Below, one piece after another: positions 42,891 to 52,002 of a stretch of 64,000 nucleotides of DNA. Below the pieces are notes generated by a model. It had not been told where the DNA came from. It ran no database searches and saw nothing but the letters and a program-made list of their open reading frames with translations. Source of the DNA: Marinobacter sp. MDS2 (lineage in GTDB: Bacteria; Pseudomonadota; Gammaproteobacteria; Pseudomonadales; Oleiphilaceae). The position numbers and the translations under genes are program-made. The DNA is taken from positions 62,001 through 126,000 of the forward strand of contig NZ_JAVAJF010000002.1 of assembly GCF_030718085.1 (NCBI RefSeq). The letters run 5' to 3'. Numbering within the stretch: position 1 is the first letter of the stretch; each line of letters starts with the position of its first letter.

Positions 42891-43754
42891 TCATCTTAGC
42901 TCTGTTAGCTTTGTGTGAAGCGGTGAAATGTTCACCCCTTTAGCTACGAACCCCTTGATGCCGGAGGGTTTGCTTTCCCAGATGATCCGCGCTGCGGATT
43001 CTGTAGGGAAACGTCCAAAAATGCAAGCCCCGGTTCCGGTTAATCTTGCAGGTCCGAATTGTGCAAGCCATTCCAGGCTTCGGTCAACCTCAGGATACAG
43101 TTCACGAACTACATCCTCGCAGTCATTTCGGTACCTCGAGGCGTCTCCCTCAAAAGCGGGGCGTATTTTCATTTTTGGGGTGTCTCTTGTCAACCCTTTT
43201 TCTGAAAAAATCTTTCCGGTGTTGATTTCGCAGTTTGGTTTTAGCACCAGAAACCAGTCCTGGGGCGGGTTTGCGGGCGTCAGGATTTCTCCCACGCCTT
43301 CGCCCACCGCTGCTTTGCCGCGAACAAAAACGGGCACGTCGGCACCCAAGGTCAGACCGATATCGGCTAGCTCGTCTTCACTCAGGTTCAAGTTCCAAAG
43401 ATAGTTCAAACCGAGCAGAGTGGTAGCGGCATTGGAGCTGCCGCCGCCCAATCCGCCGCCCATGGGCAAGCGTTTGGTCAAATTGATGCTGATTCCGGGT
43501 AAAGCGTTCGAGCTGCGCGATGCCAGAGCCTTGGCCGCCCGGATGATGAGGTTCTGGTCATCGGGCACGCTGTCTATAGAGTTCTCAAGGCGCACCCCGG
43601 GCTGTTCCGGGGTGAGTGTGAAGGTCAGTTCGTCGCCGTAGTCCAGGAACTGGAACAGGGTTTGGAGCTCGTGGTAGCCGTCCGGCCGTTGGCCGGTGAT
43701 GTGCAGGAACAGGTTCAGCTTTGCCGGCGAGGGCAGGGTGATGCGGGTGGTCAC
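42891..43754 (-). CDS. ispE: 4-diphosphocytidyl-2-C-methylerythritol kinase
   Basis: IspE phosphorylates CDP-methylerythritol in the non-mevalonate isoprenoid pathway. I chose the GTG at 43754, giving 287 residues and the family start [18 protein letters not shown]; a GAGGA lies 9 bases upstream, across the lolB stop. An ATG at 43793 is open but would overlap lolB by 35 bases. GHMP-kinase features: the N-terminal [12 protein letters not shown], the ATP loop [15 protein letters not shown] (about residues 97-111) and the C-terminal [10 protein letters not shown]. It is followed by tRNA-Gln and prs. Confidence 0.94.
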   Translation of the reverse strand: MTTRITLPSPAKLNLFLHITGQRPDGYHELQTLFQFLDYGDELTFTLTPEQPGVRLENSIDSVPDDQNLIIRAAKALASRSSNALPGISINLTKRLPMGGGLGGGSSNAATTLLGLNYLWNLNLSEDELADIGLTLGADVPVFVRGKAAVGEGVGEILTPANPPQDWFLVLKPNCEINTGKIFSEKGLTRDTPKMKIRPAFEGDASRYRNDCEDVVRELYPEVDRSLEWLAQFGPARLTGTGACIFGRFPTESAARIIWESKPSGIKGFVAKGVNISPLHTKLTELR

Positions 43755-43758
43755 TGGG

Positions 43759-44385
43759 TCAGTCCTCGCGTTGCCAGTGGCTGATAACGACACGGACTCG
43801 TTTATCGTCTTTCAGGGCTGTGATTCGGGCCGGCAGTTCGGGCAGGCTGTCCACGAACGAGTGCCAGCGATCGTAGCGGATCTCCCAGCCATCCTGTTCG
43901 AGGATGGCCAGTTTGTTTTGCTCATCAAACAGCAGGCGGAAGTCTCCGTCGGGTGCGGGCAGTCCCTTGATCCACCATGTCAGGTTGTCGATGGGTAGCT
44001 GCCAGCCCGTGGCCGCCTTAATCAGCTTTTCGGGCTCTGAGGATTGGTAGCTGTCGCCGTTGGGCATGGTCAGATGGATGTAACCCGGAACGCCTTTCAG
44101 CTGGGTGCTGCCCATGCCGAGGAACGACGAAGACAGCGCAAGTTCGTAGACCTCGTTGCGTTGCTGCCAGCGGTTAATCACCGCAGTTCCGCTGTCGGAG
44201 GGTTGCTTGACGGCTAATTTGCCCGACAATAACCAGTGGTTGAATCGGGTTAATTCGGCCGAGCGAGCAGCCCACTCGGCGGGTGGTTGTTCAGTCATGC
44301 CGTCTGGCAACGGCTCCAGCTGTATGGTGGTGCAGCCGGTGATGGTCAGCAGCAAGGTTAGCAGGAGGGGCATTCTGCAAGTCAT
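43759..44385 (-). CDS. lolB: Outer-membrane lipoprotein receptor LolB
   Basis: LolB receives lipoproteins from the periplasmic carrier LolA and inserts them in the outer membrane. The 208-residue protein is itself a lipoprotein: the signal ends with ITGC (Cys near residue 18). The hydrophobic-cavity fold is suggested by FNHWLLSGKLAVKQPSD, the WWIKGLP segment (about residue 132) and the EQDGWEIRYDRW region (about 162-173). It overlaps the TPR lipoprotein gene by 4 bases and ispE starts 4 bases on, so all three are coupled. Confidence 0.93.
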   Translation of the reverse strand: MTCRMPLLLTLLLTITGCTTIQLEPLPDGMTEQPPAEWAARSAELTRFNHWLLSGKLAVKQPSDSGTAVINRWQQRNEVYELALSSSFLGMGSTQLKGVPGYIHLTMPNGDSYQSSEPEKLIKAATGWQLPIDNLTWWIKGLPAPDGDFRLLFDEQNKLAILEQDGWEIRYDRWHSFVDSLPELPARITALKDDKRVRVVISHWQRED

Positions 44386-46130
44386 TCTTCGCTCCCGTCG
44401 TTGGTCAGGCGCTCGATGGTTTCGAGAAGGATCTCGTGATCAGGATCGTTGTCTAACCCTTCTTCCCAGACTATGCGAGCCTGTTCCTCTTCGCCGATGC
44501 TCCATAGTGCCTCGCCGTAATGGGCGGAGACTTCCGGGTCCGGGTAGGCGCCCCAGGCTTGTGACAGATAGTCGAGCGCTTCCATTGTGCGGCCTTGTTT
44601 GAACAGGACCCATCCCATGCTGTCCAGGATGGCGGGGTTGTCCGGGTCGAGGGCGAGCGCGCGCTCGATGTAGCCCTGTGCTTCCTGGAGGCGGTCGGTT
44701 CGCTCGGTCAATATGTAGCCGAGCGCGTTCAGGGTAATGGAGCTGGCCGGTTCTATGTCCAGGATTGCTTTCAGATCTTGTTCTGCCTGCTCGGGCTCAC
44801 CGCGAGCGTCCAGTAGCATGGCCCGAGCATAGCGGGCCTCAACGTTTTTCGGGTACTCCTCAAGGGCCGTGTTGGTTGCTGCCAAGGCTCTCGCTTTCTT
44901 GTTCTGGTCAATCAACAGATTGATTTCCAGCAACCAGAACTTCTCGGCTTGCTCGGGGTTGTTGGCTCTGAGTGAATGGAGGTGGCTAATGGCCTCGCTC
45001 AGCTCGCCCGCTTGCGCTTTCAGTTCACTGGCCCGTGACAGCGCCGGGAAATAGTAATTGCCCTCATCCACGCTCTGGTAGTGATTGATAGCCAACTCGG
45101 TGTTTCCGGCTTCTTCTTCAATGCGGCCTAGGTAATACTGGGCTTCATTGATGTGGTGGCCCTGCTCAACAAGCGCCGTGAGCTCTGTTCGGGCAATGTC
45201 AGGCTGTTGGTTTTCCAACGCCACCAAGGCGTGGGACAGTTTAAGCCCTGGCACTTTGGGGTAGCGTTTAACCAGACGCTGAAACTCGTCCTGAGCGGCT
45301 TGCAGTTTTTGCTCGTTAATGAGGATGCGGCCATACAGCGTGCCCATTTGACGGTTGTCAGGGAATCGCCGCGTATTGGTTGTGAGGTAGTTCAGCGCCG
45401 CTTTTGTCTGGCCCGTTTGGTAGAGCAGGTCACCTTTGAGTGTAATGGCGGGCTGAAAGTTCGGATGCTCGGCAAGCAAGGTGTCCAGCCGGTCGAGGCC
45501 GTCCTGGGCGGCACCGGTGACCTTCATGAGCAAAGCGATTCCATATTCAAGATCGGGAGTATCCGGATGGCGTTCAGCCAGGCGCAAGTACAGTGTCAGG
45601 AGCTCTTGTTGCTGTTCCGGAGGCAATTGAGTGGCCATGGCGGCAAGGCTGTCAAAATCAGCGTCTTCGCCTTGGTTCAGGATCTCTTCCATGTGATACA
45701 GGGCGGTTTCCAGATTTTGACGCTTGACCGCCTGAATGGCTGCCACACGGTGAGCCTGAATGTTTTCGGGCGACTTCTCGAGCCACAGGTTGGCCAGTTG
45801 TTGTTGGGCGTTGTCGGCATTGAGTGTTTGGGCAATGCGCATGGCCCGTTCGATCACGCCGTCATCTCTGGAGGTTTTTGCAGCCTGCAGATAGTTAACC
45901 AGTGTTACGTCGTAGCGGCCTCGTTGCGCTGCAATCTCTGCCGACAGGAGTTGGTACAGCACTTCGGGTTCAAAGTCGGCGTACTCAATGTCGGTTTGTT
46001 CAGGTGTGGGAGTGGCAGCGGGCTCGGGGGCTGGCTGTGAGGATGACCCAGAAAAACTGGCGCAGCCGGATAAAGTGGCGAAGGTAATTCCCAGCAGGCA
46101 GGTGGCCAGGTATGGTGCGTTTCTTTGCAT
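44382..46130 (-). CDS. TPR-repeat lipoprotein
   Basis: A 582-residue tetratricopeptide protein encoded before lolB, equivalent in place to the TPR gene next to lolB in Pseudomonas. I chose the ATG at 46130 (MQRNAPYLATC...), with AGGA 6 bases upstream; the signal ends in LSGC, making it a lipoprotein of the envelope. About 12 TPR-like units follow, for example AAMATQLPPEQQQELLTLYL and NALGYILTERTDRLQEAQGYIERALALDPDNPA, where the typical G/Y/A/P pattern shows. TPR proteins scaffold complexes; the partner here is unknown. A much longer open frame upstream overlaps the hemA promoter and is not used. Confidence 0.88.
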   Translation of the reverse strand: MQRNAPYLATCLLGITFATLSGCASFSGSSSQPAPEPAATPTPEQTDIEYADFEPEVLYQLLSAEIAAQRGRYDVTLVNYLQAAKTSRDDGVIERAMRIAQTLNADNAQQQLANLWLEKSPENIQAHRVAAIQAVKRQNLETALYHMEEILNQGEDADFDSLAAMATQLPPEQQQELLTLYLRLAERHPDTPDLEYGIALLMKVTGAAQDGLDRLDTLLAEHPNFQPAITLKGDLLYQTGQTKAALNYLTTNTRRFPDNRQMGTLYGRILINEQKLQAAQDEFQRLVKRYPKVPGLKLSHALVALENQQPDIARTELTALVEQGHHINEAQYYLGRIEEEAGNTELAINHYQSVDEGNYYFPALSRASELKAQAGELSEAISHLHSLRANNPEQAEKFWLLEINLLIDQNKKARALAATNTALEEYPKNVEARYARAMLLDARGEPEQAEQDLKAILDIEPASSITLNALGYILTERTDRLQEAQGYIERALALDPDNPAILDSMGWVLFKQGRTMEALDYLSQAWGAYPDPEVSAHYGEALWSIGEEEQARIVWEEGLDNDPDHEILLETIERLTNDGSEE

Positions 46131-46222
46131 GCAACGTCCTGTGAGCTCGAGGCTGTGTTTCAGAATGACCGTTCTTTGCCCGAAAGTTGAGGCAGGTCGG
46201 ATCGTGGTCAAGGCCGAGCGCC

Positions 46223-46228
46223 TATAAT
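46223..46228 (+). promoter_or_regulatory. Candidate -10 box upstream of hemA
   Basis: A perfect TATAAT stands 135 bases before the hemA start, in the divergent gap with the TPR lipoprotein gene. I see no good -35 at 16-18 bases upstream. A TAGAAT nearer the gene (46313-46318) is an alternative. Confidence 0.35.
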
Positions 46229-46362
46229 GGCATAAGCGCTTGAAGTTGCCCAACATGTCCGCAGTTGCCGAAGCCGGGGCGTTTTGAGGTGGCAGGTGCA
46301 GGCGGGCGCCGGTAGAATGAGGCTGCTTATCTTCCATTGGACTAGGGTGTTTTGAACTCGCC

Positions 46363-47652
46363 ATGGCATTGCTGACACTGGGAATAAATCACCGCACTGC
46401 GCCCGTGGAGATCCGCGAGCGAGTGGCGTTTACACCGGAGCGGATGGCCGAGGCCTTTTCCGAGCTGCGGGTGGCGACGGGTGCCAGTGAAGCCGGCATC
46501 CTGTCTACCTGTAACCGCACGGAGCTCTATCTGGCAGGGGACGACGACTGCGCGCCTGCGGTGTTGCGGTGGCTGGCCGGGTTCCACGATCTGGACGCGG
46601 CGGATCTGGAAAACGTGATCTACGTGCACCGGGACTCTGACGCGGTACGGCACATGATGCGAGTGGCTGCGGGCCTCGATTCCATGGTGTTGGGCGAACC
46701 GCAGATTCTGGGTCAGCTTAAAGATGCCTACGCCTTGGCCCGCGAACACAACGCCACCGGTACCTTCCTTTCTCGTTTGTTTGAACACACTTTTTCCGTT
46801 GCCAAGCGTGTACGGACCGAAACCGCGATCGGTGAAAATCCGGTGTCGGTGGCGTACGCGTCGGTCAGCATGGCGCATCAGATTTTTGCGGATATGTCCC
46901 GCAACAAAGCACTGCTGATCGGTGCTGGTAAAACCATCGAGCTGGTTTCCCGGCATTTGGCCGATGCCGGTGTGAAAGATTTTCTGGTCGCAAACCGCAC
47001 TCTGGAACGTGCGCAGGCATTGGCGGAGCTGCACGGTGGTAAAGGCATTGTGCTGTCCGAGATTCCGGATCACTTGGCCGATGTTGATATCGTGATTTCC
47101 TCAACCGCCAGTCCGTTGCCGATTCTTGGTAAAGGTGCGGTCGAGCGAGCGCTGAAAAAGCGCAAACACCGCCCCTATTTCATGGTAGATATTGCGGTAC
47201 CCCGCGACATAGAACCGGAAGTCGGGGGCCTGGCGGATGTCTACTTATACACCGTTGATGATCTGCGCCAGGTTATTGAAGAGAACGTTCGCTCACGGGA
47301 AGGTGCCGCCCGAGAGGCCGAGAACCTGATCGCCAGTGGTGTTCAGGATTTTCTTGACCAGCTCCGCGCGTTGGATGCGGTCTCTACATTAAAGGTGTTC
47401 CGTTCGCGGGCCGAAACGCTCCGCGACGCGGAAACCGAGAAAGCACTCCGGGCGCTGCGTAACGGTACCGACCCGGAAACCGCGCTTCGTAGTCTGGCGC
47501 GGGGCCTTACTAATAAGCTTCTGCACCAACCATCCACGCAAGTGCGTAAAGCCATGGCTGAAGGGCGCACCGAAGTTGCGGACTTCCTGCGCGAGCTTTA
47601 TCAGCTTGAAACGTTGGATGCTGACGAGCCCACCACCACGGAAAAACTATGA
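46363..47652 (+). CDS. hemA: Glutamyl-tRNA reductase
   Basis: HemA reduces glutamyl-tRNA to glutamate 1-semialdehyde, the first committed step of heme synthesis. The 429-residue protein has the nucleophilic cysteine in [10 protein letters not shown] (about residue 50), the substrate region [20 protein letters not shown] (about 105-124) and the NADPH domain [18 protein letters not shown] (about 187-204). A dimerisation helix ends the protein. No strong ribosome site precedes the ATG. It overlaps prfA by 4 bases, forming the hemA-prfA-prmC-moeB run. Confidence 0.96.
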   Translation: MALLTLGINHRTAPVEIRERVAFTPERMAEAFSELRVATGASEAGILSTCNRTELYLAGDDDCAPAVLRWLAGFHDLDAADLENVIYVHRDSDAVRHMMRVAAGLDSMVLGEPQILGQLKDAYALAREHNATGTFLSRLFEHTFSVAKRVRTETAIGENPVSVAYASVSMAHQIFADMSRNKALLIGAGKTIELVSRHLADAGVKDFLVANRTLERAQALAELHGGKGIVLSEIPDHLADVDIVISSTASPLPILGKGAVERALKKRKHRPYFMVDIAVPRDIEPEVGGLADVYLYTVDDLRQVIEENVRSREGAAREAENLIASGVQDFLDQLRALDAVSTLKVFRSRAETLRDAETEKALRALRNGTDPETALRSLARGLTNKLLHQPSTQVRKAMAEGRTEVADFLRELYQLETLDADEPTTTEKL

Positions 47653-48737
47653 AGCCATCGATTAAATCCCGCCTTGAACAGTTGGTAGAGCGGTTCGAGG
47701 AGGTGAGTGCGCTGTTAAGCGATGCCTCAGTGATTGCCGATCAGAACAAATTTCGTGACCTGTCTAAAGAATACGCAGAGATTGAACCTGTGGTGAAATG
47801 CTTTCAGGCATGGCAGCAGTCGCTGGCGGATGTTGAGGAAGCGAAAGAGTTGGCCAAAGACGGCGACGCCGACATGCGCGCCATGGCCGAAGAAGAGCTG
47901 GCTGACGCCCAATCCCGCAGCGAAGAGCTGGATGCAGAGCTGCAACGGCTGATGTTGCCGAAAGATCCGAACGATACCAAGAACGTGTTTCTGGAAGTCC
48001 GTGCCGGTACCGGGGGTGATGAAGCCGCTATTTTTGCCGGTGACTTGTTCCGCATGTATTCCCGTTACGCCGAAAAACGCCGCTGGCAGGTTGAAATTCT
48101 GAACGAGAACGAAGGCGAGCACGGCGGGTATAAAGAAGTGATCGCCCGCCTGTCAGGTGAGGGTGTTTACGGAGCCCTTAAATTCGAATCCGGCGCTCAC
48201 CGGGTTCAGCGGGTGCCGGAAACCGAATCGCAAGGCCGTATTCATACCTCGGCGTGCACGGTGGCCGTCATTCCGGAGGCGGACGAAGCAGAAGCCATTG
48301 ATATCAACAAAGGCGATTTGCGTGTGGACACCTTTCGGGCCTCCGGTGCCGGTGGTCAGCACGTAAACAAAACCGACTCCGCGATCCGCATTACCCACTT
48401 GCCGACAGGGCTGGTGGTGGAGTGTCAGGAAGAGCGCTCACAGCACAAAAACCGCGCCAAAGCCATGAGTCTGCTGGCCTCACGCCTGCAGAATGCCGAG
48501 CTGGAAAAACAGCAGCAAAGCATGGCCGAAACCCGGAAGAGTCTGGTAGGCAGTGGTGACCGCTCCGAACGCATCCGCACCTACAATTTCCCGCAGGGCC
48601 GGGTGACCGATCACCGCATCAACCTCACGTTGTATAAGCTGGATGAAGTGGTTGGTGGCGATCTGGATGCGGTGGTGGTGCCGCTGCAGCAGGAACATCA
48701 GGCGGAATTGCTGGCCGAACTGTCACAGGATCAGTAA
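47649..48737 (+). CDS. prfA: Peptide chain release factor 1
   Basis: RF1 ends translation at UAA and UAG. The 362-residue protein has the tripeptide-like anticodon region within [12 protein letters not shown] (PAT/PVT-type loop, about residues 197-208) and the GGQ motif in [15 protein letters not shown] (about 231-245), whose Gln is methylated by PrmC, the product of the next gene. The start overlaps the hemA stop by 4 bases (ATGA). Confidence 0.96.
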   Translation: MKPSIKSRLEQLVERFEEVSALLSDASVIADQNKFRDLSKEYAEIEPVVKCFQAWQQSLADVEEAKELAKDGDADMRAMAEEELADAQSRSEELDAELQRLMLPKDPNDTKNVFLEVRAGTGGDEAAIFAGDLFRMYSRYAEKRRWQVEILNENEGEHGGYKEVIARLSGEGVYGALKFESGAHRVQRVPETESQGRIHTSACTVAVIPEADEAEAIDINKGDLRVDTFRASGAGGQHVNKTDSAIRITHLPTGLVVECQEERSQHKNRAKAMSLLASRLQNAELEKQQQSMAETRKSLVGSGDRSERIRTYNFPQGRVTDHRINLTLYKLDEVVGGDLDAVVVPLQQEHQAELLAELSQDQ

Positions 48738-48741
48738 ACCC

Positions 48742-49578
48742 TTGTTGACCTGTGAAGCCCTTATCAACGAAGCGGTAGCCAGAATCGGTGGTGATTCGCC
48801 CAAACTGGACGCCGAATTGCTGCTGAGTCACGTCAGCGGCCATAGCCGCACCAGCTTTCGGGCCTGGCCCGAGCGGGAAGTCACGGCCGAACAGGCTGAA
48901 CAGTTCTTCGTGCTTGTTGCCGAACGGGTTGAGGGCAAGCCCATTGCTTATCTGCTTGGCCAGCAGGAATTCTGGTCGCTGCCTTTGAAGGTGTCTGCGT
49001 CTACCTTGATACCTCGCCCCGATACCGAATGCCTGGTGGAAACCGCCTTATCGCTTGAATTGCCCGAAGCCGCCAAGGTTCTGGATTTGGGCACCGGCAC
49101 CGGCGCCATTGCCTTGGCACTCGCCAGCGAAAAGCCCGAGTGGCAGATCACCGCTACTGATCGTATTGCCGAAGCGGTGGAATTGGCCCGCGAGAACAGC
49201 CAGAACCTGAACCTCCCCATTGCGGTGATTCAAAGCCATTGGTTTGACGACCTGCCGGCGGGCACCTTTGATTTGCTCATCTCCAACCCGCCCTATATTC
49301 CCGCCAGCGACCGCCATCTTAGCGAGGGCGATGTACGCTTCGAACCCTCATCGGCTTTAGTTGCAGGCGACGACGGCCTTGATGACATTCGTTTGCTGGT
49401 CACCCAAGGCTTGGATTGGTTAAATGCAGGCGGCTGGATGATGTTGGAACACGGCTACGATCAAGGCGACGCGGTGAGAGAGTTGTTTGCTTGTGCCGGA
49501 TGGCGCAACATAGAAACCCGCAAAGATTACGGCGGTAACGACCGAATGACCCTGGCTCGCAAGCCAGCCAGCGATTAA
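48742..49578 (+). CDS. prmC: Release factor glutamine methyltransferase PrmC
   Basis: PrmC methylates the GGQ glutamine of RF1 and RF2. The only starts that give the usual length are the TTG codons at 48742 and 48745; the first yields 278 residues. AGGA at 48727-48730 stands 11 bases before it, and no ATG is near. The protein opens LTCEALINEAVARIG, has the AdoMet loop VLDLGTGTGAIALALA (about residues 114-129) and the catalytic ISNPPYIP motif (about 179-186). It follows prfA by 4 bases. Confidence 0.92.
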   Translation: MLTCEALINEAVARIGGDSPKLDAELLLSHVSGHSRTSFRAWPEREVTAEQAEQFFVLVAERVEGKPIAYLLGQQEFWSLPLKVSASTLIPRPDTECLVETALSLELPEAAKVLDLGTGTGAIALALASEKPEWQITATDRIAEAVELARENSQNLNLPIAVIQSHWFDDLPAGTFDLLISNPPYIPASDRHLSEGDVRFEPSSALVAGDDGLDDIRLLVTQGLDWLNAGGWMMLEHGYDQGDAVRELFACAGWRNIETRKDYGGNDRMTLARKPASD

Positions 49579-49592
49579 CTGCGAGACCTTCT

Positions 49593-50339
49593 ATGCTCAG
49601 CGATGACGAACTGCTCCGCTACAGCCGCCAAATTCTGATCCCCCAATTCGATATAGCCGGTCAGCAAAAGCTGAAAGAAGCCCGGGTGATGATTCTGGGC
49701 TCCGGCGGCCTGGGTTGCCCGGTGGCGCTGTATCTGGGATCGGCGGGAGTCGGGCAGTTAACACTGGTGGATGACGATCAGATCGAATTGGCGAACCTGC
49801 AGCGCCAAATCGGTTTCCAGCAAAGCTGGCTTGGTGACTCCAAAGCAGAGCGTCTTGCAGAACGTGTTCGCGCGATTAACCCTGAAATCACGGTGAATGC
49901 GGTTAATCGCCGCGTGGATGGTGATGACCTTGCGCAGTTGGTGGCGGATGCAACTTTGGTGCTGGACTGCACCGACAACTTCAACACCCGCTTCGCCCTT
50001 AACCGTGCATCCGTTGCTGCCGGGGTTCCATTGGTTTCCGGCGCGGCTATACGGGGTGAAGGGCAGTTATCTGTCTACGATCCCCGCAACCCTGAAAGCC
50101 CTTGCTACCACTGTCTGTACGAAGAACAGGGCAACGAAGATCTGACCTGTTCCGAAGCCGGTGTGATTGCGCCTTTGGTGGGCATGATCGGTTCAGCTCA
50201 AGCGATGGAAGCGATAAAACTTATCGCGGAAATTGGCAGTCCCCTTGTAGGCCGATTGCTCATTCTGGACGCATGGCAAATGCAATGGCGAGAAATGAAG
50301 CTATTAAAAGATCCAGACTGCCCGGTGTGCTCGGTCTAA
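49593..50339 (+). CDS. moeB: MoeB/ThiF-family adenylyltransferase
   Basis: An E1-like enzyme that adenylates the C terminus of a ubiquitin-like sulfur carrier (MoaD for molybdopterin, or ThiS). The 248-residue protein has the N-terminal LLRYSRQILIPQFDIAGQQKL, the ATP loop GSGGLGCPVALYLGSAGVG (about residues 34-52), two zinc cysteine pairs (CYHC about 171-174 and CPVC near the end) and a Thr-Cys (DLTCSEAG, about 183-190). The context after prmC is that of moeB in Pseudomonas. It lacks a rhodanese domain, as expected for MoeB or ThiF rather than the fused forms. Confidence 0.88.
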   Translation: MLSDDELLRYSRQILIPQFDIAGQQKLKEARVMILGSGGLGCPVALYLGSAGVGQLTLVDDDQIELANLQRQIGFQQSWLGDSKAERLAERVRAINPEITVNAVNRRVDGDDLAQLVADATLVLDCTDNFNTRFALNRASVAAGVPLVSGAAIRGEGQLSVYDPRNPESPCYHCLYEEQGNEDLTCSEAGVIAPLVGMIGSAQAMEAIKLIAEIGSPLVGRLLILDAWQMQWREMKLLKDPDCPVCSV

Positions 50340-50352
50340 CTTAAAAGTAGGG

Positions 50353-50459
50353 CAGGGTTGGGGCGGCTCTCCAAAAATGTGCGTAGCCATGGATGGCGGA
50401 GCAGAAGCGTCACATGGACGTGCCGAAGGAGCGGTTTTTGGAGAGCCGCCCCAACCCTG
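50353..50459. repeat. 107-bp element with 25-bp perfect inverted arms
   Basis: The arms (50353-50377 and 50435-50459) are exact reverse complements, beginning CAGGGTTGGGGCGG and ending in five A on the inner side of the left arm. The 57-base centre holds two small palindromes, GCCAT-GG-ATGGC and the imperfect CACATGGACGTG. A/T runs face the loop, not the outside, so it is not a standard intrinsic terminator. It fills the gap between the convergent moeB and photolyase genes. It may be a REP-like or small non-autonomous mobile element; no target-site duplication is visible. Confidence 0.85.
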
Positions 50460-50473
50460 ACCGATAACCCGAC

Positions 50474-51865
50474 TCAGTCCTTCAAAGCCTGAAACCGGGC
50501 AATCGCCTCCTTCCGGCTTTCTTTCAAGTCCACGATGGGTCGTGGATAGCCCTTGGGAATAAACCCACCTTTCGACGGATCGTGAATGCGCTTGTTATCC
50601 AGCTTCGCCAGCTCTGGCACCCAGTTGCGAATAAACTCGCCCTTCGGGTCAAAACGTTCGCTCTGGGTGACCGGGTTGAACACTCGAAAGTAGGGTGCCG
50701 AGTCTGTGCCTGTGGACGCATTCCATTGCCAGCCGCCGTTGTTTGAAGCCAGAAATCCGTCCACCAGATTCTGCATGAACCAGGCTTCGCCCAGCCGCCA
50801 GTCAATGAACAGGTTCTTGGACAGAAACATCGCCGTGATCATCCGTAGGCGATTGTGCATCCAGCCGGTGGTTTTTAGCTGGCGCATGGCGGCATCCACA
50901 ATCGGAATGCCGGTGCGGCCTTCTTTCCACGCTTCAAAATGCTCGCCCGGCTCGTTCCACTTCAGTGCTTCTGTTTCCGGCTTGAAGGCTCTGTGCATGC
51001 TGAGCCTTGGGTAGTGGTAAAGGATATTGATGTAGAAATCGCGCCAGGCGATTTCGTTAATCCAGGTTTCGATGCCCTCGCCGGAACTGCCGGTTTGCTG
51101 GGCGGCGATCAAGCACTGGCGGCCCGATAAAACACCGTTGGCCAAGTAAGGTGACAACAAGCTGGTGCCGTCCAGCGCGGGGAAGTCCCGGGTGTCTTTG
51201 TAGCTGGCGGCGCGCTCTGCGAGAAATTCCTCCAGTGCATCGTGGGCGGCGTCTTCACCGGTTTCCACCAAAGGCTCCGGAGCGTTTTCGAATGGCGCGG
51301 GGCGGGTATCGGTTTGTTCCGGTTTGATTTCTGCCCCCACCGCAGAAGGCACCGGGTAAAGTGTGGGGCGGGTTTCTTCGATCCACACCCGCCACCGGCG
51401 GGCAAAGGGAGTGAACACGGAATAGGGCTCGTCTTTCTGAGTGAGAATCTGCCCGACCGGCGCCACGGTTTGATCGCGGTATTTTTTTACCGATACATCC
51501 AGCTCCGTCAGCTTGTCCCGAACCTGCTTATCCCGTTTGCGCTCGTTGGCTCCGTATTCTTCGTTGAAGTGTAAATGGCTAATGTTGTGCCGGCGACAGT
51601 GTTGTTCCAATGCGTCCACACTGGATTCAAAGGTCTCGGCATGAAGAAAGGTAAAAGCAATGCCGAGTTTGGCCAGCTGTTTCGACAGTGCGTTGGCGTG
51701 TTCCAGCACAAATTGAACCCGAGCGGCCGACCAGTCGTGTTCCTGCCATTGGTCCAGGGTCACGATAAAGCACGCGCGCACGGGACGGCCGCTTTTGCAG
51801 GCGGCGGTCAGCGCCGCGTTGTCGGCAATTCGGAGGTCGTTTCGGAACCAGACCAGTTCAGCCAT
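50474..51865 (-). CDS. phrA: Deoxyribodipyrimidine photolyase, class I
   Basis: A light-driven enzyme that splits cyclobutane pyrimidine dimers using FADH-. The 463-residue protein has the N-terminal antenna domain (MAELVWFRNDLRIADN, with the usual photolyase start) and the C-terminal FAD domain: ETWINEIAWRDFYINIL, TGWMHNRLRMITAMFLSKN (about residues 340-358), DWRLGEAWFM and NNGGWQWNASTGTD (about 385-398). These are the motifs of the CPD class I enzymes. It is monocistronic and divergent from the DUF432-like operon. Confidence 0.94.
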   Translation of the reverse strand: MAELVWFRNDLRIADNAALTAACKSGRPVRACFIVTLDQWQEHDWSAARVQFVLEHANALSKQLAKLGIAFTFLHAETFESSVDALEQHCRRHNISHLHFNEEYGANERKRDKQVRDKLTELDVSVKKYRDQTVAPVGQILTQKDEPYSVFTPFARRWRVWIEETRPTLYPVPSAVGAEIKPEQTDTRPAPFENAPEPLVETGEDAAHDALEEFLAERAASYKDTRDFPALDGTSLLSPYLANGVLSGRQCLIAAQQTGSSGEGIETWINEIAWRDFYINILYHYPRLSMHRAFKPETEALKWNEPGEHFEAWKEGRTGIPIVDAAMRQLKTTGWMHNRLRMITAMFLSKNLFIDWRLGEAWFMQNLVDGFLASNNGGWQWNASTGTDSAPYFRVFNPVTQSERFDPKGEFIRNWVPELAKLDNKRIHDPSKGGFIPKGYPRPIVDLKESRKEAIARFQALKD

Positions 51866-51978
51866 GAGCAGGTTTACCTCGTGCTGTGGAATAGGGGTAA
51901 TTACAGGCGAGAAATCATTAACTTATATATTCGCTGACCTTGCCTGATTGGATTATAGTTAAACAATAATCCCCGCCA

Positions 51979-51997
51979 GGAAAAAGGAGTTTTTTCC
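51979..51997 (+). promoter_or_regulatory. Hairpin presenting the ribosome site of the DUF432-MscS operon
   Basis: GGAAAAA pairs with TTTTTCC in a perfect 7-bp stem, and the loop GGAGT contains the core of the AAGGAG ribosome site. The stem ends 5 bases before the ATG at 52003. The SD-to-ATG spacing (13 bases) becomes shorter in space if the hairpin forms, so the fold may set translation efficiency. Confidence 0.4.
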
Positions 51998-52002
51998 ACG
52001 GT

